Made by a program: the position numbers and the translations under genes. From Boseongicola aestuarii (GTDB lineage: Bacteria; Pseudomonadota; Alphaproteobacteria; Rhodobacterales; Rhodobacteraceae), in assembly GCF_900184815.1 (NCBI RefSeq), contig NZ_FXXQ01000003.1:245791-309790 (forward strand): DNA of 64,000 bases. The letters run 5' to 3'. Below the pieces are notes generated by a model. It was not told the DNA's origin, did not search any database, and saw only the letters and a list, made by a program, of their open reading frames with translations. Every line of letters starts with the position of its first letter. Position 1 is the first letter of the stretch. This document shows positions 27,766 to 38,134 of this stretch, in pieces.

Positions 27766-27810
27766 CCGGGGGCAAAGCCCCCGGTTGGTCGCCGCGCCAA
27801 AGGCGCGGCG
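27766..27810. repeat. Paired GC-rich hairpins between binding protein and permease genes
   Basis: Two perfect inverted repeats lie side by side: 27766-27784 (CCGGGGG stem, C-AAA-G centre) and 27790-27810 (CGCCGCGCC stem, AAA loop). The preceding sequence, aaatatcctgggggtc, and the twin layout are typical of an extragenic element common in Rhodobacteraceae. On the minus strand this falls after the binding-protein gene and before the permease, where it could stabilise the upstream mRNA or attenuate transcription. Confidence 0.75.
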
Positions 27811-27820
27811 AAACTATGTC

Positions 27821-28807
27821 TTACATTCCGTGGATCATGTCATCAGGAATGTTCGCGCCTGCGTTTTCCTTGAACCACTTGGCGGCACCGGGGTGCCACA
27901 TCAGAACGCGGTTCTTGTCATAGTTCTCAGGCACTGTCGAGCGCGCGGCTGAGTGGACATTCACCATCCGCGGGTTATCGGACATGACCACATCGACGAC
28001 AGTTTCGACAAAGCTCTCGGGCAGGTCACAGTTGGCAATCGCGAAGTTCCACATGCTGACCGAGCGCGCATCGGCTTCCAGCGTCGTATAGGTGCTGGCG
28101 GCGATGTTGAATTCGCTTACTGGGAAGGCTTCAAGAATTGCTGCCTGCTCGGCCTCTGTGAACTCGATGATGTTCACATCGGTCTGCACTTCAAGCTGGC
28201 TGACTGCGGGTACCGGAACACCAGCCGCGAAAGCGATCACGTCCAGAAGTCCGTCCTGAAGCTGGCTGCCCAGGTCGGTCCAGCCGCCGTTGCGACGCTC
28301 GAAGTCAACGCCAAGCGTTTCCATCATGCGTGGGAAGTACGTGTCCGATGTCGAACCGGCAGGGCCGAAACCGATCTTTGCACCGGCAGGGATATCAGCA
28401 ATCGAGGTGATTCCGGACGAGGCCAGAGCCGTTACTGAGAACGGTGTCTGATACATCGGGAACATGGCGCATGCGCCGGTCATTTGAAGGCCGGGTGCAA
28501 TCGGGTTCGTGCCAGCAAGCGACTCTGCTGCCGGGCCCATTGTAGTCATGCCGAACTGCGCGTCACCGGTGTGGACCAGCGCCATGTTCTGCATCGGACC
28601 GCCAGTGACTTCGCCACCGCCGGAAAGTCCCAGTTCTTCTGCAACCAAGTTGGCCCAACCGGAACCATACGCAAAGTATGTTCCACCCTGAGACGCAGTG
28701 CCGACAGTAAAGCTCTCCGGCCAGCCGGTTCTATCGACGTGGCCGTCCGCGACTGCAACTGTGGATGTAAGTGCGACGGCAACTGCCGTCAGTGCGACGT
28801 TTTTCAT
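27821..28807 (-). CDS. TAXI-family TRAP transporter solute-binding protein
   Basis: 328 residues with a signal peptide cleaved near AVA-DG (about residue 20). The TAXI signature is GTYFAYGSGWANLVAEEL, then IPAGAKIGFGPAGSTSDTYFPRMMETLG. A ggaggaaat ribosome site precedes the ATG at 28807. This periplasmic protein captures the ligand for the downstream fused permease. The upstream two-component genes on the same strand are its probable regulators. Confidence 0.93.
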   Translation of the reverse strand: MKNVALTAVAVALTSTVAVADGHVDRTGWPESFTVGTASQGGTYFAYGSGWANLVAEELGLSGGGEVTGGPMQNMALVHTGDAQFGMTTMGPAAESLAGTNPIAPGLQMTGACAMFPMYQTPFSVTALASSGITSIADIPAGAKIGFGPAGSTSDTYFPRMMETLGVDFERRNGGWTDLGSQLQDGLLDVIAFAAGVPVPAVSQLEVQTDVNIIEFTEAEQAAILEAFPVSEFNIAASTYTTLEADARSVSMWNFAIANCDLPESFVETVVDVVMSDNPRMVNVHSAARSTVPENYDKNRVLMWHPGAAKWFKENAGANIPDDMIHGM

Positions 28808-28902
28808 TAGATTTCCTCCCGTGATGACCGGTCCAGTCGACTGGTCTCTCTAAGATGCCAGATCACCAGGCATCCTCGCGCGATTAAGTGCGTGAACCAG
28901 CA

Positions 28903-28944
28903 GGTCAAGCGCAAGAGGGACGTCGCACCTGTTTGCGCAAACAG
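28903..28944 (-). promoter_or_regulatory. Perfect 16-bp palindrome and possible sigma-70 -35 upstream of the TAXI operon
   Basis: CTGTTTGCGCAAACAG at 28929-28944 is a perfect palindrome about 120 bp before the binding-protein start. On the minus strand a TTGACC hexamer follows at 28908-28903, with TAATCG-like sequence 16 bp on. The palindrome centre lies about 31 bp upstream of that hexamer, a usual activator position. I looked for a sigma-54 GG-N10-GC element in this gap and found none. Confidence 0.5.
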
Positions 28945-29021
28945 ATGACTGTTCCGATCGATTTGTGCGGAGATTGGCCGAAAGATCTCTTCTTGATGTG
29001 CGTTGTTCTGCCCATCGGCAG

Positions 29022-30368
29022 TCATTCCGCGTCCTCGTCGATGAAATCATGGCGAGACAGTCCATGTTTTTGCATCTTCTCATAAAGTGCACGTCGGGAC
29101 AGCCCCAAGGCTTCATAGGTCGCTTTCAGGCTTCCGCCGTGACTTGTGATCGCCGCGGCGATGAGGCTTTTTTCGTGCCGGGCCAGTTGCGCGGCGAGAG
29201 ACGCGGTTTCGTCCGGCTCGTTCGATCCGATATCGAGATCAAGTCCCAAGGCGAACCTCTCGGCGGCATTTCGCAGTTCGCGTACGTTTCCCGGCCAGTC
29301 CCGGCCTACCAGCGCGTTGAGGACGGCCCCCGGGACAACAGGAGCGGCGCGCTTGTATCGAACGGACGCTTCTTCGACCAGTTGCACAAACAGGCGGGGA
29401 ATGTCCTCACGTCGCTCGCTGAGGTCCGGCATGCGGATCGTGACAACGTTCAAACGGTAAAGTAGGTCACTTCTGAAATCGCCGCGCGCTGCGGTCTTTT
29501 CCAGGTCCTGTTTGGATGCTGCAATGAACCGGACGTCGAGTGAAACCGGGTCGTTTGATCCAAGGCGGGTGATCTCGCGGTCTTGGACCGCATGGAGCAG
29601 CTTTGCCTGCATCGGTTGCGAAAGGCTGTCGATCTCATCAAGAAATATGGTTCCACCGCGGGCATGTTCAAACCTTCCGTATCGCGCGCGCGCAGCCCCC
29701 GGAAAGGCACCGGCTTCATGCCCGAATAACTCGCTTTCCAGCAAATCCGCAGGCAAGGCAGCGCAGTTGATCGCAACAAATGGGTTGTCGGCGCGCGCGC
29801 TGGCGCGGTGAAGGGCGCGGGCGGCCACCTCTTTCCCGGTTCCTGTTGCCCCAATTATCAGAACATCGGCATTGGTATCGGCAACAGCGCGGATTTGATC
29901 CCTGATCGAGACCATTCCGGCGGCGCGTCCTGCCAGTCGCGCCTCGATGGCGTCACGGCCACCAATCCGACTACGCAATGCGCGGTTTTCAAGGGTCAGC
30001 CTGCGTTTGTCCAATGCGCGACGGGCGGTTTCGACAAGCCGCACGGGATCGTAGGGCTTTTCCAGAAAGTCATAAGCCCCGTCCCGCATGGATTTCACGG
30101 CCAGGTCGACGTCGCCGTGACCTGTCACCAGAATCACCGGGAACTCCGGATCGATTTCGAGTACGCGCTGCATCAAGGTCAGGCCGTCCATGCCAGCCAT
30201 TCGAATATCTGTAATCAGGATGCCGGGGAAATTTCGGCTGACTTCGGGAAGAGCCGCTTCTGCGTCTGAAAACGGTATCACCGACAGATCGGCAAGATCG
30301 AGCGTCTGACTTGCCGCACGCCGCAGGTCTTCCTCATCGTCGACAAAAAGGATGCGTTCACTGCTCAT
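29022..30368 (-). CDS. Sigma-54-type response regulator (DctD-like) with altered GAFTGA loop
   Basis: 448 residues: receiver domain with phosphoacceptor Asp54 (LITDIRMAGMDG), AAA+ domain with Walker A GATGTGKE (173-180) and Walker B GGTIFLDEID (238-247), and a C-terminal Fis-type HTH (LKATYEALGLSRRALYEKM). The L1 loop reads GAFPGA (220-225) instead of GAFTGA; the Thr normally contacts sigma-54. It overlaps the sensor kinase gene by ATGA and sits upstream of the TAXI transporter, which it probably controls. Because of the loop change, activation through sigma-70 polymerase, as for Rhodobacter NtrC, should be considered. Confidence 0.9.
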   Translation of the reverse strand: MSSERILFVDDEEDLRRAASQTLDLADLSVIPFSDAEAALPEVSRNFPGILITDIRMAGMDGLTLMQRVLEIDPEFPVILVTGHGDVDLAVKSMRDGAYDFLEKPYDPVRLVETARRALDKRRLTLENRALRSRIGGRDAIEARLAGRAAGMVSIRDQIRAVADTNADVLIIGATGTGKEVAARALHRASARADNPFVAINCAALPADLLESELFGHEAGAFPGAARARYGRFEHARGGTIFLDEIDSLSQPMQAKLLHAVQDREITRLGSNDPVSLDVRFIAASKQDLEKTAARGDFRSDLLYRLNVVTIRMPDLSERREDIPRLFVQLVEEASVRYKRAAPVVPGAVLNALVGRDWPGNVRELRNAAERFALGLDLDIGSNEPDETASLAAQLARHEKSLIAAAITSHGGSLKATYEALGLSRRALYEKMQKHGLSRHDFIDEDAE

Positions 30369-32221
30369 TCCGCCGCCAGGTCTTTCCCGTCGACCTGAGC
30401 CGTTGCGCGATCAAGTTCGACGATAAACTCGGCGCCGCCGTTTTCGCGTGACGCAGCCGACAAGCGCCCTCCGAAGTCTTCGATGATATTGAATGAGATC
30501 GAAAGCCCCAGCCCAAGTCCGTGCCCCGGTTCCTTTGTGGTAAAGAACGGATCGAACAATTGGCTGATCAAGTCGTCCGAGATACCCGCGCCGCGGTCTG
30601 CCACAATGATCCTCAGACGCGTATCAGACACCTCTTCGAAACGAATATCGATTTGTGGCGCATCGCTGAGATCCATTGCATCAAGCGCATTCGAAAGCAG
30701 GTTGACGAACACTTGCTGAAGTCGCAAACGGCCGCCGTTCACCCATACCGGTTCCGCCGCCGGTTCGAAGTTGACGACGGCCTTCGCTGCGCGGATACGC
30801 GTCCCCATCAGTTCAATCGCATCGTCCAGCACAAGTCGAATATCGACCGGACGAACCGTATCCTGCGGGCGGCGGGCAAAATTGCGAAGATGCCCCGAAA
30901 GCGCCGCCATCCGGTCTGCCATCTTTGAAATTCTGGTCACGTTCTCGCGGGCTTCTTTTACCCGGTTTCGGTCCAGAAATGTCGCGGCATTATCTGCGTA
31001 GGACTTCACGGCCGTCAGGGGCTGGTTGATCTCGTGACTGAGTGCTGCGGACATCTGGCCGAGCGCGGCAAGTTTGCCCGCCTGGATCAGTTCCTTTTGC
31101 GTCGTGCGCAGGCGCTTTTCCGTCGCCGCACGTTCGGTAACTTCGCGTTGCAATTGCGCATTGGCGGTATTGAGGTCCGCGGTTCGCTGCATGACCCTTT
31201 GCTCCAGAATTTCGTTCGCGCGGGTTTGTTCTTCGATCCGCTCCCGCGTGCGGTTCCGGCGTTGAACGATCACCGTTGCGCTCAGAGCTGTGAGCAGCAT
31301 CAAGAGAGCCGCCAATGATAAGACGAAGATGGCTTGGGTTCGTGCGTGTCCGGCAGGTGTGAGGTGCAAGACCCGCCAACCGACGTCGGCCAAGGTCTGA
31401 GAACTCAAGACAAAGTCCTCGCCATTGATCGAAAGACGATCAAACGAGTCACTGATACGCGAACGTTTCACATCTAGCGGGATGAGGCGTTCAAGCGGAT
31501 ACTGGCGGGTTTCGGCTATGAGGTTGAAGACTTCACCACGAAGCGGGAACAGGGTGCGGAAATGCCATTCCTCACGATTGGACATGAAAACGATGTCATT
31601 GAGGTCAGTGACCACGATGTCGCTTGCTCCACCGCTCCAGGCTGTTTCGAAAGGACGGACATCGAACTTGATCGCTACCACGCCAATGATCCGTGTGTTG
31701 TCGATCACAGGGGCGGCAAAGAAATACCCGCGCTCGCCACTGGTCGTTCCCATCGCGAAATACTGCCCGAGACCTCCTTCCACGGCCTGTACGAAGTAGG
31801 GCCGGAAATTGAAGTTACGGCCGACAAAAGACCGTTCCTTTCGATAGGAACTTGCCGCAATCGTCGTGCCTCCGACGTCCATGAGATAAACATCCGATAC
31901 CCCGAGACTCAAAGCCGTCAGGCGCAGTTGTTCATTAACAAAGGGCAGGAGGCCCTGATTGGTTGGATCGTTGAGCAAATTGATCAGGCTTGGGCGTTCT
32001 GCAAGCAGTTTCGGAAGGGGCTCAAAACGGTCAAGCGTGGCATCAAGACCTTCGACCGCGATACGCAATGTTGCTTCGCCCTGCAGTCCCGCGCGATCGA
32101 GAAAGTAGCGCTCGACGGTTGGCAGCGTCGCGATACAGAGGAGTGCAAACAGAAAAAGCCCAGCGACCCCGCGAAGAAGAGCTGGACGCCGCAGAAACGA
32201 ATATGCGCCTGAGCGTGTCAT
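30365..32221 (-). CDS. Sensor histidine kinase, DctB-like
   Basis: 618 residues. TM1 about 13-32, periplasmic double-PAS/Cache-like sensor (SDVYLMDVGGTTIAASSYRKERSFVGRNFNFRPYF), TM2 about 296-318, a coiled coil, then HisKA (ALSHEINQPLTAVKSYADN, phospho-His in SHEINQP) and HATPase (DRGAGISDDLISQLFDPFFTTKEPGHGLGLGLSIS). The sensor resembles C4-dicarboxylate sensors of the DctB group. It phosphorylates the DctD-like regulator encoded next. Divergent from mreB. Confidence 0.92.
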   Translation of the reverse strand: MTRSGAYSFLRRPALLRGVAGLFLFALLCIATLPTVERYFLDRAGLQGEATLRIAVEGLDATLDRFEPLPKLLAERPSLINLLNDPTNQGLLPFVNEQLRLTALSLGVSDVYLMDVGGTTIAASSYRKERSFVGRNFNFRPYFVQAVEGGLGQYFAMGTTSGERGYFFAAPVIDNTRIIGVVAIKFDVRPFETAWSGGASDIVVTDLNDIVFMSNREEWHFRTLFPLRGEVFNLIAETRQYPLERLIPLDVKRSRISDSFDRLSINGEDFVLSSQTLADVGWRVLHLTPAGHARTQAIFVLSLAALLMLLTALSATVIVQRRNRTRERIEEQTRANEILEQRVMQRTADLNTANAQLQREVTERAATEKRLRTTQKELIQAGKLAALGQMSAALSHEINQPLTAVKSYADNAATFLDRNRVKEARENVTRISKMADRMAALSGHLRNFARRPQDTVRPVDIRLVLDDAIELMGTRIRAAKAVVNFEPAAEPVWVNGGRLRLQQVFVNLLSNALDAMDLSDAPQIDIRFEEVSDTRLRIIVADRGAGISDDLISQLFDPFFTTKEPGHGLGLGLSISFNIIEDFGGRLSAASRENGGAEFIVELDRATAQVDGKDLAAE

Positions 32222-33534
<1,313 letters not shown>

Positions 33535-33537
33535 CAC

Positions 33538-33556
33538 ACTCGGGGTTCCGAGTTTT
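33538..33556 (+). terminator. Small hairpin plus T-run between mreB and mreC
   Basis: ACTCGG-GGTT-CCGAGT followed by TTTT, four bases after the mreB stop. It has the form of a weak intrinsic terminator and would lower expression of mreC onward relative to mreB. Confidence 0.55.
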
Positions 33557-33605
33557 CCACAGATCGTGTTAGTCTCGCGCCCCGGGGGACGAACCAGGAA
33601 ACGAC

Positions 33606-34520
33606 GTGGCACGCCAAAACGCTTCATCTGAAGATTTTGCACGCCCCCTCCGACGCTTTTTCGTTGGTGGGATCGTCCTGCTTCTGTTCGCTATCTTTGT
33701 GCTTTGGCGTATCGACAGCCCACGCGCCGAACGTTTTCGCGCAGCTTTGGTCGATGCAATCGTTCCGCAAATGGACTGGGCTTTCGTCCCGGTAACAAAA
33801 ACGGTCGAACTGGTTGGCGGCATTCAATCTTATGCGCGGCTTCAGCAGCAAAACCAGGATCTGCGACGCGAATTGCAGCAGATGAAAGCATGGAAAGAAG
33901 CGGCGCTCCAGCTTGAACAGGAAAACGCCAAGTTACTTGATCTGAACAAGGTCCGACTTGATCCCGCATTGACCGTCGTGACGGGGCAGGTCCTTGCCGA
34001 TAGCGGATCACCGTTCCGCCAATCGGTGCTCTTGAACGTGGGCGCAGGGCGCGATGGCATCAAGGACGGTTGGGCAGTCACCGACGGGCTTGGCCTTGTG
34101 GGTCGGATATCAGGAGTGGGGCAGCGGTCCAGCCGCGTTCTGCTTTTGACCGATAGCGCAAGTCGCGTGCCCGTGACGATCCAGCCTTCCGGACAACAGG
34201 CAATGCTTTCGGGGGATAATTCGGCCTTGCCCGTGCTGGATTTCATCGAAGAGCCGGAAGAAGTGCGTCCAGGAGACCGTGTCGTCTCATCCGGCGACGG
34301 AGGCGTCTTCCCTGCTGGTCTATTGGTCGGAAGTATTGTTCTGGCGCGTGACGGCCGCCTTCGCTTGCGTCTTTCGGCGGATTACGAACGCTTGGAATTC
34401 CTGCGCGTCTTGAGAAGCCAGGCGGCAGAGCCGATCGCTGGCGATGCGGCTCTCATTGGCCCGCTGTTACCGGAATCGGTGTCGATATTGCCCTCAAATG
34501 AGGTGCAAAATGATGGCTGA
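33606..34520 (+). CDS. mreC: Rod-shape-determining protein MreC
   Basis: 304 residues. One N-terminal transmembrane helix (about 18-37), a coiled coil (YARLQQQNQDLRRELQQMKAWKEAALQLEQEN, about 80-110) and the beta-barrel periplasmic domain with NVGAGRDGIKDGWAVTDGLGLVGRI and GDRVVSSGDGGVFPAGLLVG. It links MreB to PBP2 and RodA. The 3' end overlaps mreD by 11 bp. Confidence 0.94.
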   Translation: MARQNASSEDFARPLRRFFVGGIVLLLFAIFVLWRIDSPRAERFRAALVDAIVPQMDWAFVPVTKTVELVGGIQSYARLQQQNQDLRRELQQMKAWKEAALQLEQENAKLLDLNKVRLDPALTVVTGQVLADSGSPFRQSVLLNVGAGRDGIKDGWAVTDGLGLVGRISGVGQRSSRVLLLTDSASRVPVTIQPSGQQAMLSGDNSALPVLDFIEEPEEVRPGDRVVSSGDGGVFPAGLLVGSIVLARDGRLRLRLSADYERLEFLRVLRSQAAEPIAGDAALIGPLLPESVSILPSNEVQNDG

Positions 34521-35052
34521 GCCGACACATGCCGGGCGTTGGACCTATCGTGGCGTCTTTCTGGCACTGTCGGCCCTCGTCATCTTCGCGAAGCTATTGC
34601 CGCTGCACCCCGGACCCGGAAAGTTTCCCGGGCCTGACCTGCTCGTCCTAATGGCGTGTGCATGGGTTGTTCGCCGCCCGAACTATTTGCCGGTCGTTTT
34701 GGTGGTGTTCGTCTTTCTGATGGCAGATTTGCTGTTCATGCGGCCACCGGGCCTTTGGACTGCGTTGACAGTCATCGGACTGGAAGCGCTCAGGCGCAGG
34801 TCTGTCGTTTTGCGCGACAGCGGGTTCTTGACCGAATGGCTCACGGTGTCCGTTGTGATAACGAGTATGGTTCTGGCCAACGCCATGGTTCTTATGGTGT
34901 TTGTGGTGGATCAACCCGGTCTCGGTCTGACGCTGATACGTCTCATCACGACACTTCTTGTTTACCCGATCGTGGTCGTTCTTGCAGCGCGCGCTGTAGG
35001 GATTAGAAAGATTGCACCGGGCGAGGTTGACCGTTTGGGGCACAGGCAATGA
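34510..35052 (+). CDS. mreD: Rod-shape-determining protein MreD
   Basis: 180 residues from ATG 34510 (alternative ATG 34513). About five hydrophobic segments, beginning with GVFLALSALVIFAKLLPL; LLVLMACAWVVRRPNYLPVVLVVFVFLMADLLFMRPPG is typical of alphaproteobacterial MreD. Membrane partner of MreC. Its stop overlaps the PBP2 start by ATGA. Confidence 0.88.
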   Translation: MMAEPTHAGRWTYRGVFLALSALVIFAKLLPLHPGPGKFPGPDLLVLMACAWVVRRPNYLPVVLVVFVFLMADLLFMRPPGLWTALTVIGLEALRRRSVVLRDSGFLTEWLTVSVVITSMVLANAMVLMVFVVDQPGLGLTLIRLITTLLVYPIVVVLAARAVGIRKIAPGEVDRLGHRQ

Positions 35053-36992
35053 AGAAGTCATCTAAAGAGACAGAGGAAAGCGCAGGTCTTGTGACCCGCC
35101 GCGGTCTCGTTTTGGCCGGACTTCAGCTTGGGTTCATGACCGTTCTGGGGTTGCGAATGCGCCAGATGCAGGTCGAAGAGGCCGAGAACTATCGCCTTCT
35201 GGCTGAGGAAAACCGCATCAACATGCGGCTCATTCCCCCGTCGCGCGGCATCATTTACGACCGAACCGGCGTGCCGATCGCGACAAACACCCAGAATTAT
35301 CGGATCGTCATCGTGCGAGAAGACGTGCCGGATGTGGATGAAACAATCGCAAAGTTGCGCCGACTTGTGCCTCTGGATGAGGACGAGCTGGAGAAATCAC
35401 TACGCGAGATGTACCGGCGCAGTCCGTTTGTTCCGGTGACACTGGCGGATCGTTTGTCTTGGGAAGATGTGGCCGAAGTCGCGGTAAATGCGCCGGCATT
35501 GCCGGGCGTGACCCCTGATGTCGGGCTGTCTCGTGAATACCCGCTTGGCGCGGATTTCGCCCATATCGTCGGATATGTCGGCCCGGTCAGTGATTATGAT
35601 CTTTCCAAGCTTCAAAACCCCGATCCACTCCTTCAGATTCCGAAATTCCAGATCGGGAAAATCGGCGTCGAGACGAAACTGGAAGCGCAGTTGCGCGGTC
35701 AGGCAGGCACCAAACGTATCGAGGTGAACGCCGCGGGCCGGGTCATGCGGGAGCTTGGCCGCGAAGAGTATACTCCGGGCACGGACCTACAGCTTACAAT
35801 TGACCATGGACTTCAGAACTTCGCACAGGCGCGACTCGCCGAGGAAAGCGCCGGTGCGGTCGTCATGGATATCGAAACGGGCGATCTGGTGGCGATGGCA
35901 TCTTCCCCGTCGTTCGATCCGGACCTTTTTGTGCGGGGCATTTCGACGACGAATTATCGCCTGCTGACGGAAAACAAGTATCGTCCACTGTTCAACAAGG
36001 CCGTGCAGGGACTCTATCCTCCGGGGTCAACATTCAAGATGATGACCGGGCTGGCGGCACTCCGCCACAACGTGATTGGGCCGGGCGAAACGGTATGGTG
36101 CCCGGGGCACATGAATTTTGGCGGTCGCCGCTTCCATTGCTGGAAGCGTGGCGGACATGGATGGGTCGATCTTAATACCGCGATCACCGAGTCCTGTGAC
36201 GTCTATTTCTACGAAGCGGCCAATCGCACGGGAATTGATCGGCTGGCCACACTTTGCCACGAGTTTGGTCTGGGTGAACGCTTTGATCTGCCTGTCTCGG
36301 CCATTCGGGAAGGCATTGTGCCATCCACCAAATGGAAGGCCCAGGCGCGAGGCGAACAGTGGTTTCCAGGCGAAACCCTGAACACAGCAATCGGTCAAGG
36401 AGACGTTCTGACATCGCCACTGCAGTTGGCCGTGATGACGGCGCGGATCGCAAGCGGGAAAGCAATTTCGCCGCGGTTGATCAAGTCGGTGAACGGCATC
36501 GAGTCCCCGATTGAAGAAGCCGCACCCTTGAACATCAGCGCTTCTCACCTTCGATTGGTCCAGCAGGCCATGTACAATGTCTCGAACGGGCGCCGGGGAA
36601 CCGCTCGGCGGTCTCGTATCGTGACCGAGGGTATGGAAATGGCTGGCAAGACCGGGACGAGCCAGGTGCGCAATATCACTGCCGCCGAGCGCGCGCGCGG
36701 TGTCGTGAGCAACGAGCAGTTGCCATGGGAGCGGCGCGATCACGGATTGTTCGTCGCTTATGCTCCGTTCGACAAACCGAAATATGCCATTTCGATGATC
36801 GTGGAACACGGCGGAGGCGGGTCAAGTGCTGCAGCACCTCCGGCGCGAGACATCCTGCTTTATGCCCTTTACGGTGGTGTGCCTCCGCTTGATGCCTATC
36901 CTGACGATCAACGCGAGCGGATCAAGACGATGCTGTCGGAATTACCGATACGGCCGCGTCAGGAACCGTCGAAAACCCCGAGCCGCGCATGA
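35049..36992 (+). CDS. mrdA: Penicillin-binding protein 2 (elongasome transpeptidase)
   Basis: 647 residues. N-terminal membrane anchor (VLAGLQLGFMTVLGLRM), dimerisation domain with PSRGIIYDRTGVPIATN, then the transpeptidase with SxxK in YPPGSTFKMM (catalytic Ser), SCD in TESCDVYFYEAA, and KTGTSQV. It cross-links lateral-wall peptidoglycan together with RodA. Flanking four-base overlaps with mreD and rodA show a single operon. Confidence 0.96.
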   Translation: MKKSSKETEESAGLVTRRGLVLAGLQLGFMTVLGLRMRQMQVEEAENYRLLAEENRINMRLIPPSRGIIYDRTGVPIATNTQNYRIVIVREDVPDVDETIAKLRRLVPLDEDELEKSLREMYRRSPFVPVTLADRLSWEDVAEVAVNAPALPGVTPDVGLSREYPLGADFAHIVGYVGPVSDYDLSKLQNPDPLLQIPKFQIGKIGVETKLEAQLRGQAGTKRIEVNAAGRVMRELGREEYTPGTDLQLTIDHGLQNFAQARLAEESAGAVVMDIETGDLVAMASSPSFDPDLFVRGISTTNYRLLTENKYRPLFNKAVQGLYPPGSTFKMMTGLAALRHNVIGPGETVWCPGHMNFGGRRFHCWKRGGHGWVDLNTAITESCDVYFYEAANRTGIDRLATLCHEFGLGERFDLPVSAIREGIVPSTKWKAQARGEQWFPGETLNTAIGQGDVLTSPLQLAVMTARIASGKAISPRLIKSVNGIESPIEEAAPLNISASHLRLVQQAMYNVSNGRRGTARRSRIVTEGMEMAGKTGTSQVRNITAAERARGVVSNEQLPWERRDHGLFVAYAPFDKPKYAISMIVEHGGGGSSAAAPPARDILLYALYGGVPPLDAYPDDQRERIKTMLSELPIRPRQEPSKTPSRA

Positions 36993-38134
36993 GCTATCTT
37001 GAGTACAAGGTCCAGACGATCCCGTCAGGCGCGCGCAAGATACTTTATGCCAACTGGGCTATTGCTCTTCTGCTCACCGCTGTGGCCTGTGTCGGGTTTC
37101 TGATGCTGACATCGGTTGCCGGCGGCGATTTCGATCGTTGGGCCGAACCTCAGATGAAGCGTTTTGCGCTGGGCTTCCTGGTGATGCTTGCTGTCGGCAT
37201 GGTGCCAATCTGGTTTTGGCGCAACATGGCGGGTCTGGCCTATCTGGGAGCGCTGGGCTTGCTCATTCTGGTGGAGTTCTTCGGGACTGTCGGGATGGGC
37301 GCGCAGCGCTGGATCGACCTTGGTTTCATGCGGCTTCAACCGTCTGAAGTCATGAAGATCTCTTTGGTAATGATCCTTTCCGCTTATTACGACTGGCTGC
37401 CGATTTCGAAAGTGTCGCGCCCGTTCTGGGTTCTCTTGCCGGTCGGATTGATCCTGCTGCCGACTGCGCTTGTTTTGAAACAGCCTGATCTTGGAACAGC
37501 CATCCTGTTGGTCGCGGGAGGCGGCATAGTCATGTTTTGCGCCGGTGTGTCGTGGTGGTATTTCATCGCGGTGGTTGCGGCGGGCGTTGGGTTAGTTGCC
37601 ATGGTTTTCTCGTCGCGTGGGACGGACTGGCAACTCCTGAAGGACTATCAGTTCCGCCGGATCGATACGTTCCTTGATCCGTCGACCGACCCGCTGGGCG
37701 CTGGGTATCACATCACACAATCCAAGATTGCTCTTGGCTCAGGGGGATGGACTGGCAAGGGCTTCATGCAGGGAACGCAGTCGCGACTGAATTTCCTCCC
37801 CGAAAAGCACACGGATTTCATCTTCACGACACTGGCGGAAGAGTTTGGGTTTGTCGGTGGGTTCTCGCTGCTGATCCTTTACGGATTGATCATCCTGTTC
37901 TGTGTTGCCTCGGCCATTCAGAACGCTGACCGGTTCGGAGCACTTCTGACGCTTGGGGTGGCCGCAACCCTGTTTCTGTTTTTCTCGGTCAATATGTCGA
38001 TGGTTATGGGTCTTGCGCCGGTCGTTGGTGTGCCGCTGCCATTGGTCAGTTTCGGGGGATCGGCGATGCTGGTCTTGATGGGCGCGTTCGGACTTGTCCA
38101 ATCTGCGCATATTCACAGGCCCAGAAGCAGATGA
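36989..38134 (+). CDS. rodA: Peptidoglycan glycosyltransferase RodA (SEDS)
   Basis: 381 residues, about ten membrane helices. The SEDS signatures GSGGWTGKGFMQGTQSRLNFLPEKHTDFIFTTLAEEFGFVGG and PLPLVSFGGSAM are present. It polymerises glycan strands with PBP2. It overlaps PBP2 upstream and the dehydrogenase gene downstream, each by four bases. Confidence 0.97.
   Translation: MSYLEYKVQTIPSGARKILYANWAIALLLTAVACVGFLMLTSVAGGDFDRWAEPQMKRFALGFLVMLAVGMVPIWFWRNMAGLAYLGALGLLILVEFFGTVGMGAQRWIDLGFMRLQPSEVMKISLVMILSAYYDWLPISKVSRPFWVLLPVGLILLPTALVLKQPDLGTAILLVAGGGIVMFCAGVSWWYFIAVVAAGVGLVAMVFSSRGTDWQLLKDYQFRRIDTFLDPSTDPLGAGYHITQSKIALGSGGWTGKGFMQGTQSRLNFLPEKHTDFIFTTLAEEFGFVGGFSLLILYGLIILFCVASAIQNADRFGALLTLGVAATLFLFFSVNMSMVMGLAPVVGVPLPLVSFGGSAMLVLMGAFGLVQSAHIHRPRSR

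Noticed and set aside
28845..28928. Sigma-54 promoter before the TAXI binding-protein gene
   Set aside because: No GG-N10-GC element with acceptable flanks on the minus strand.
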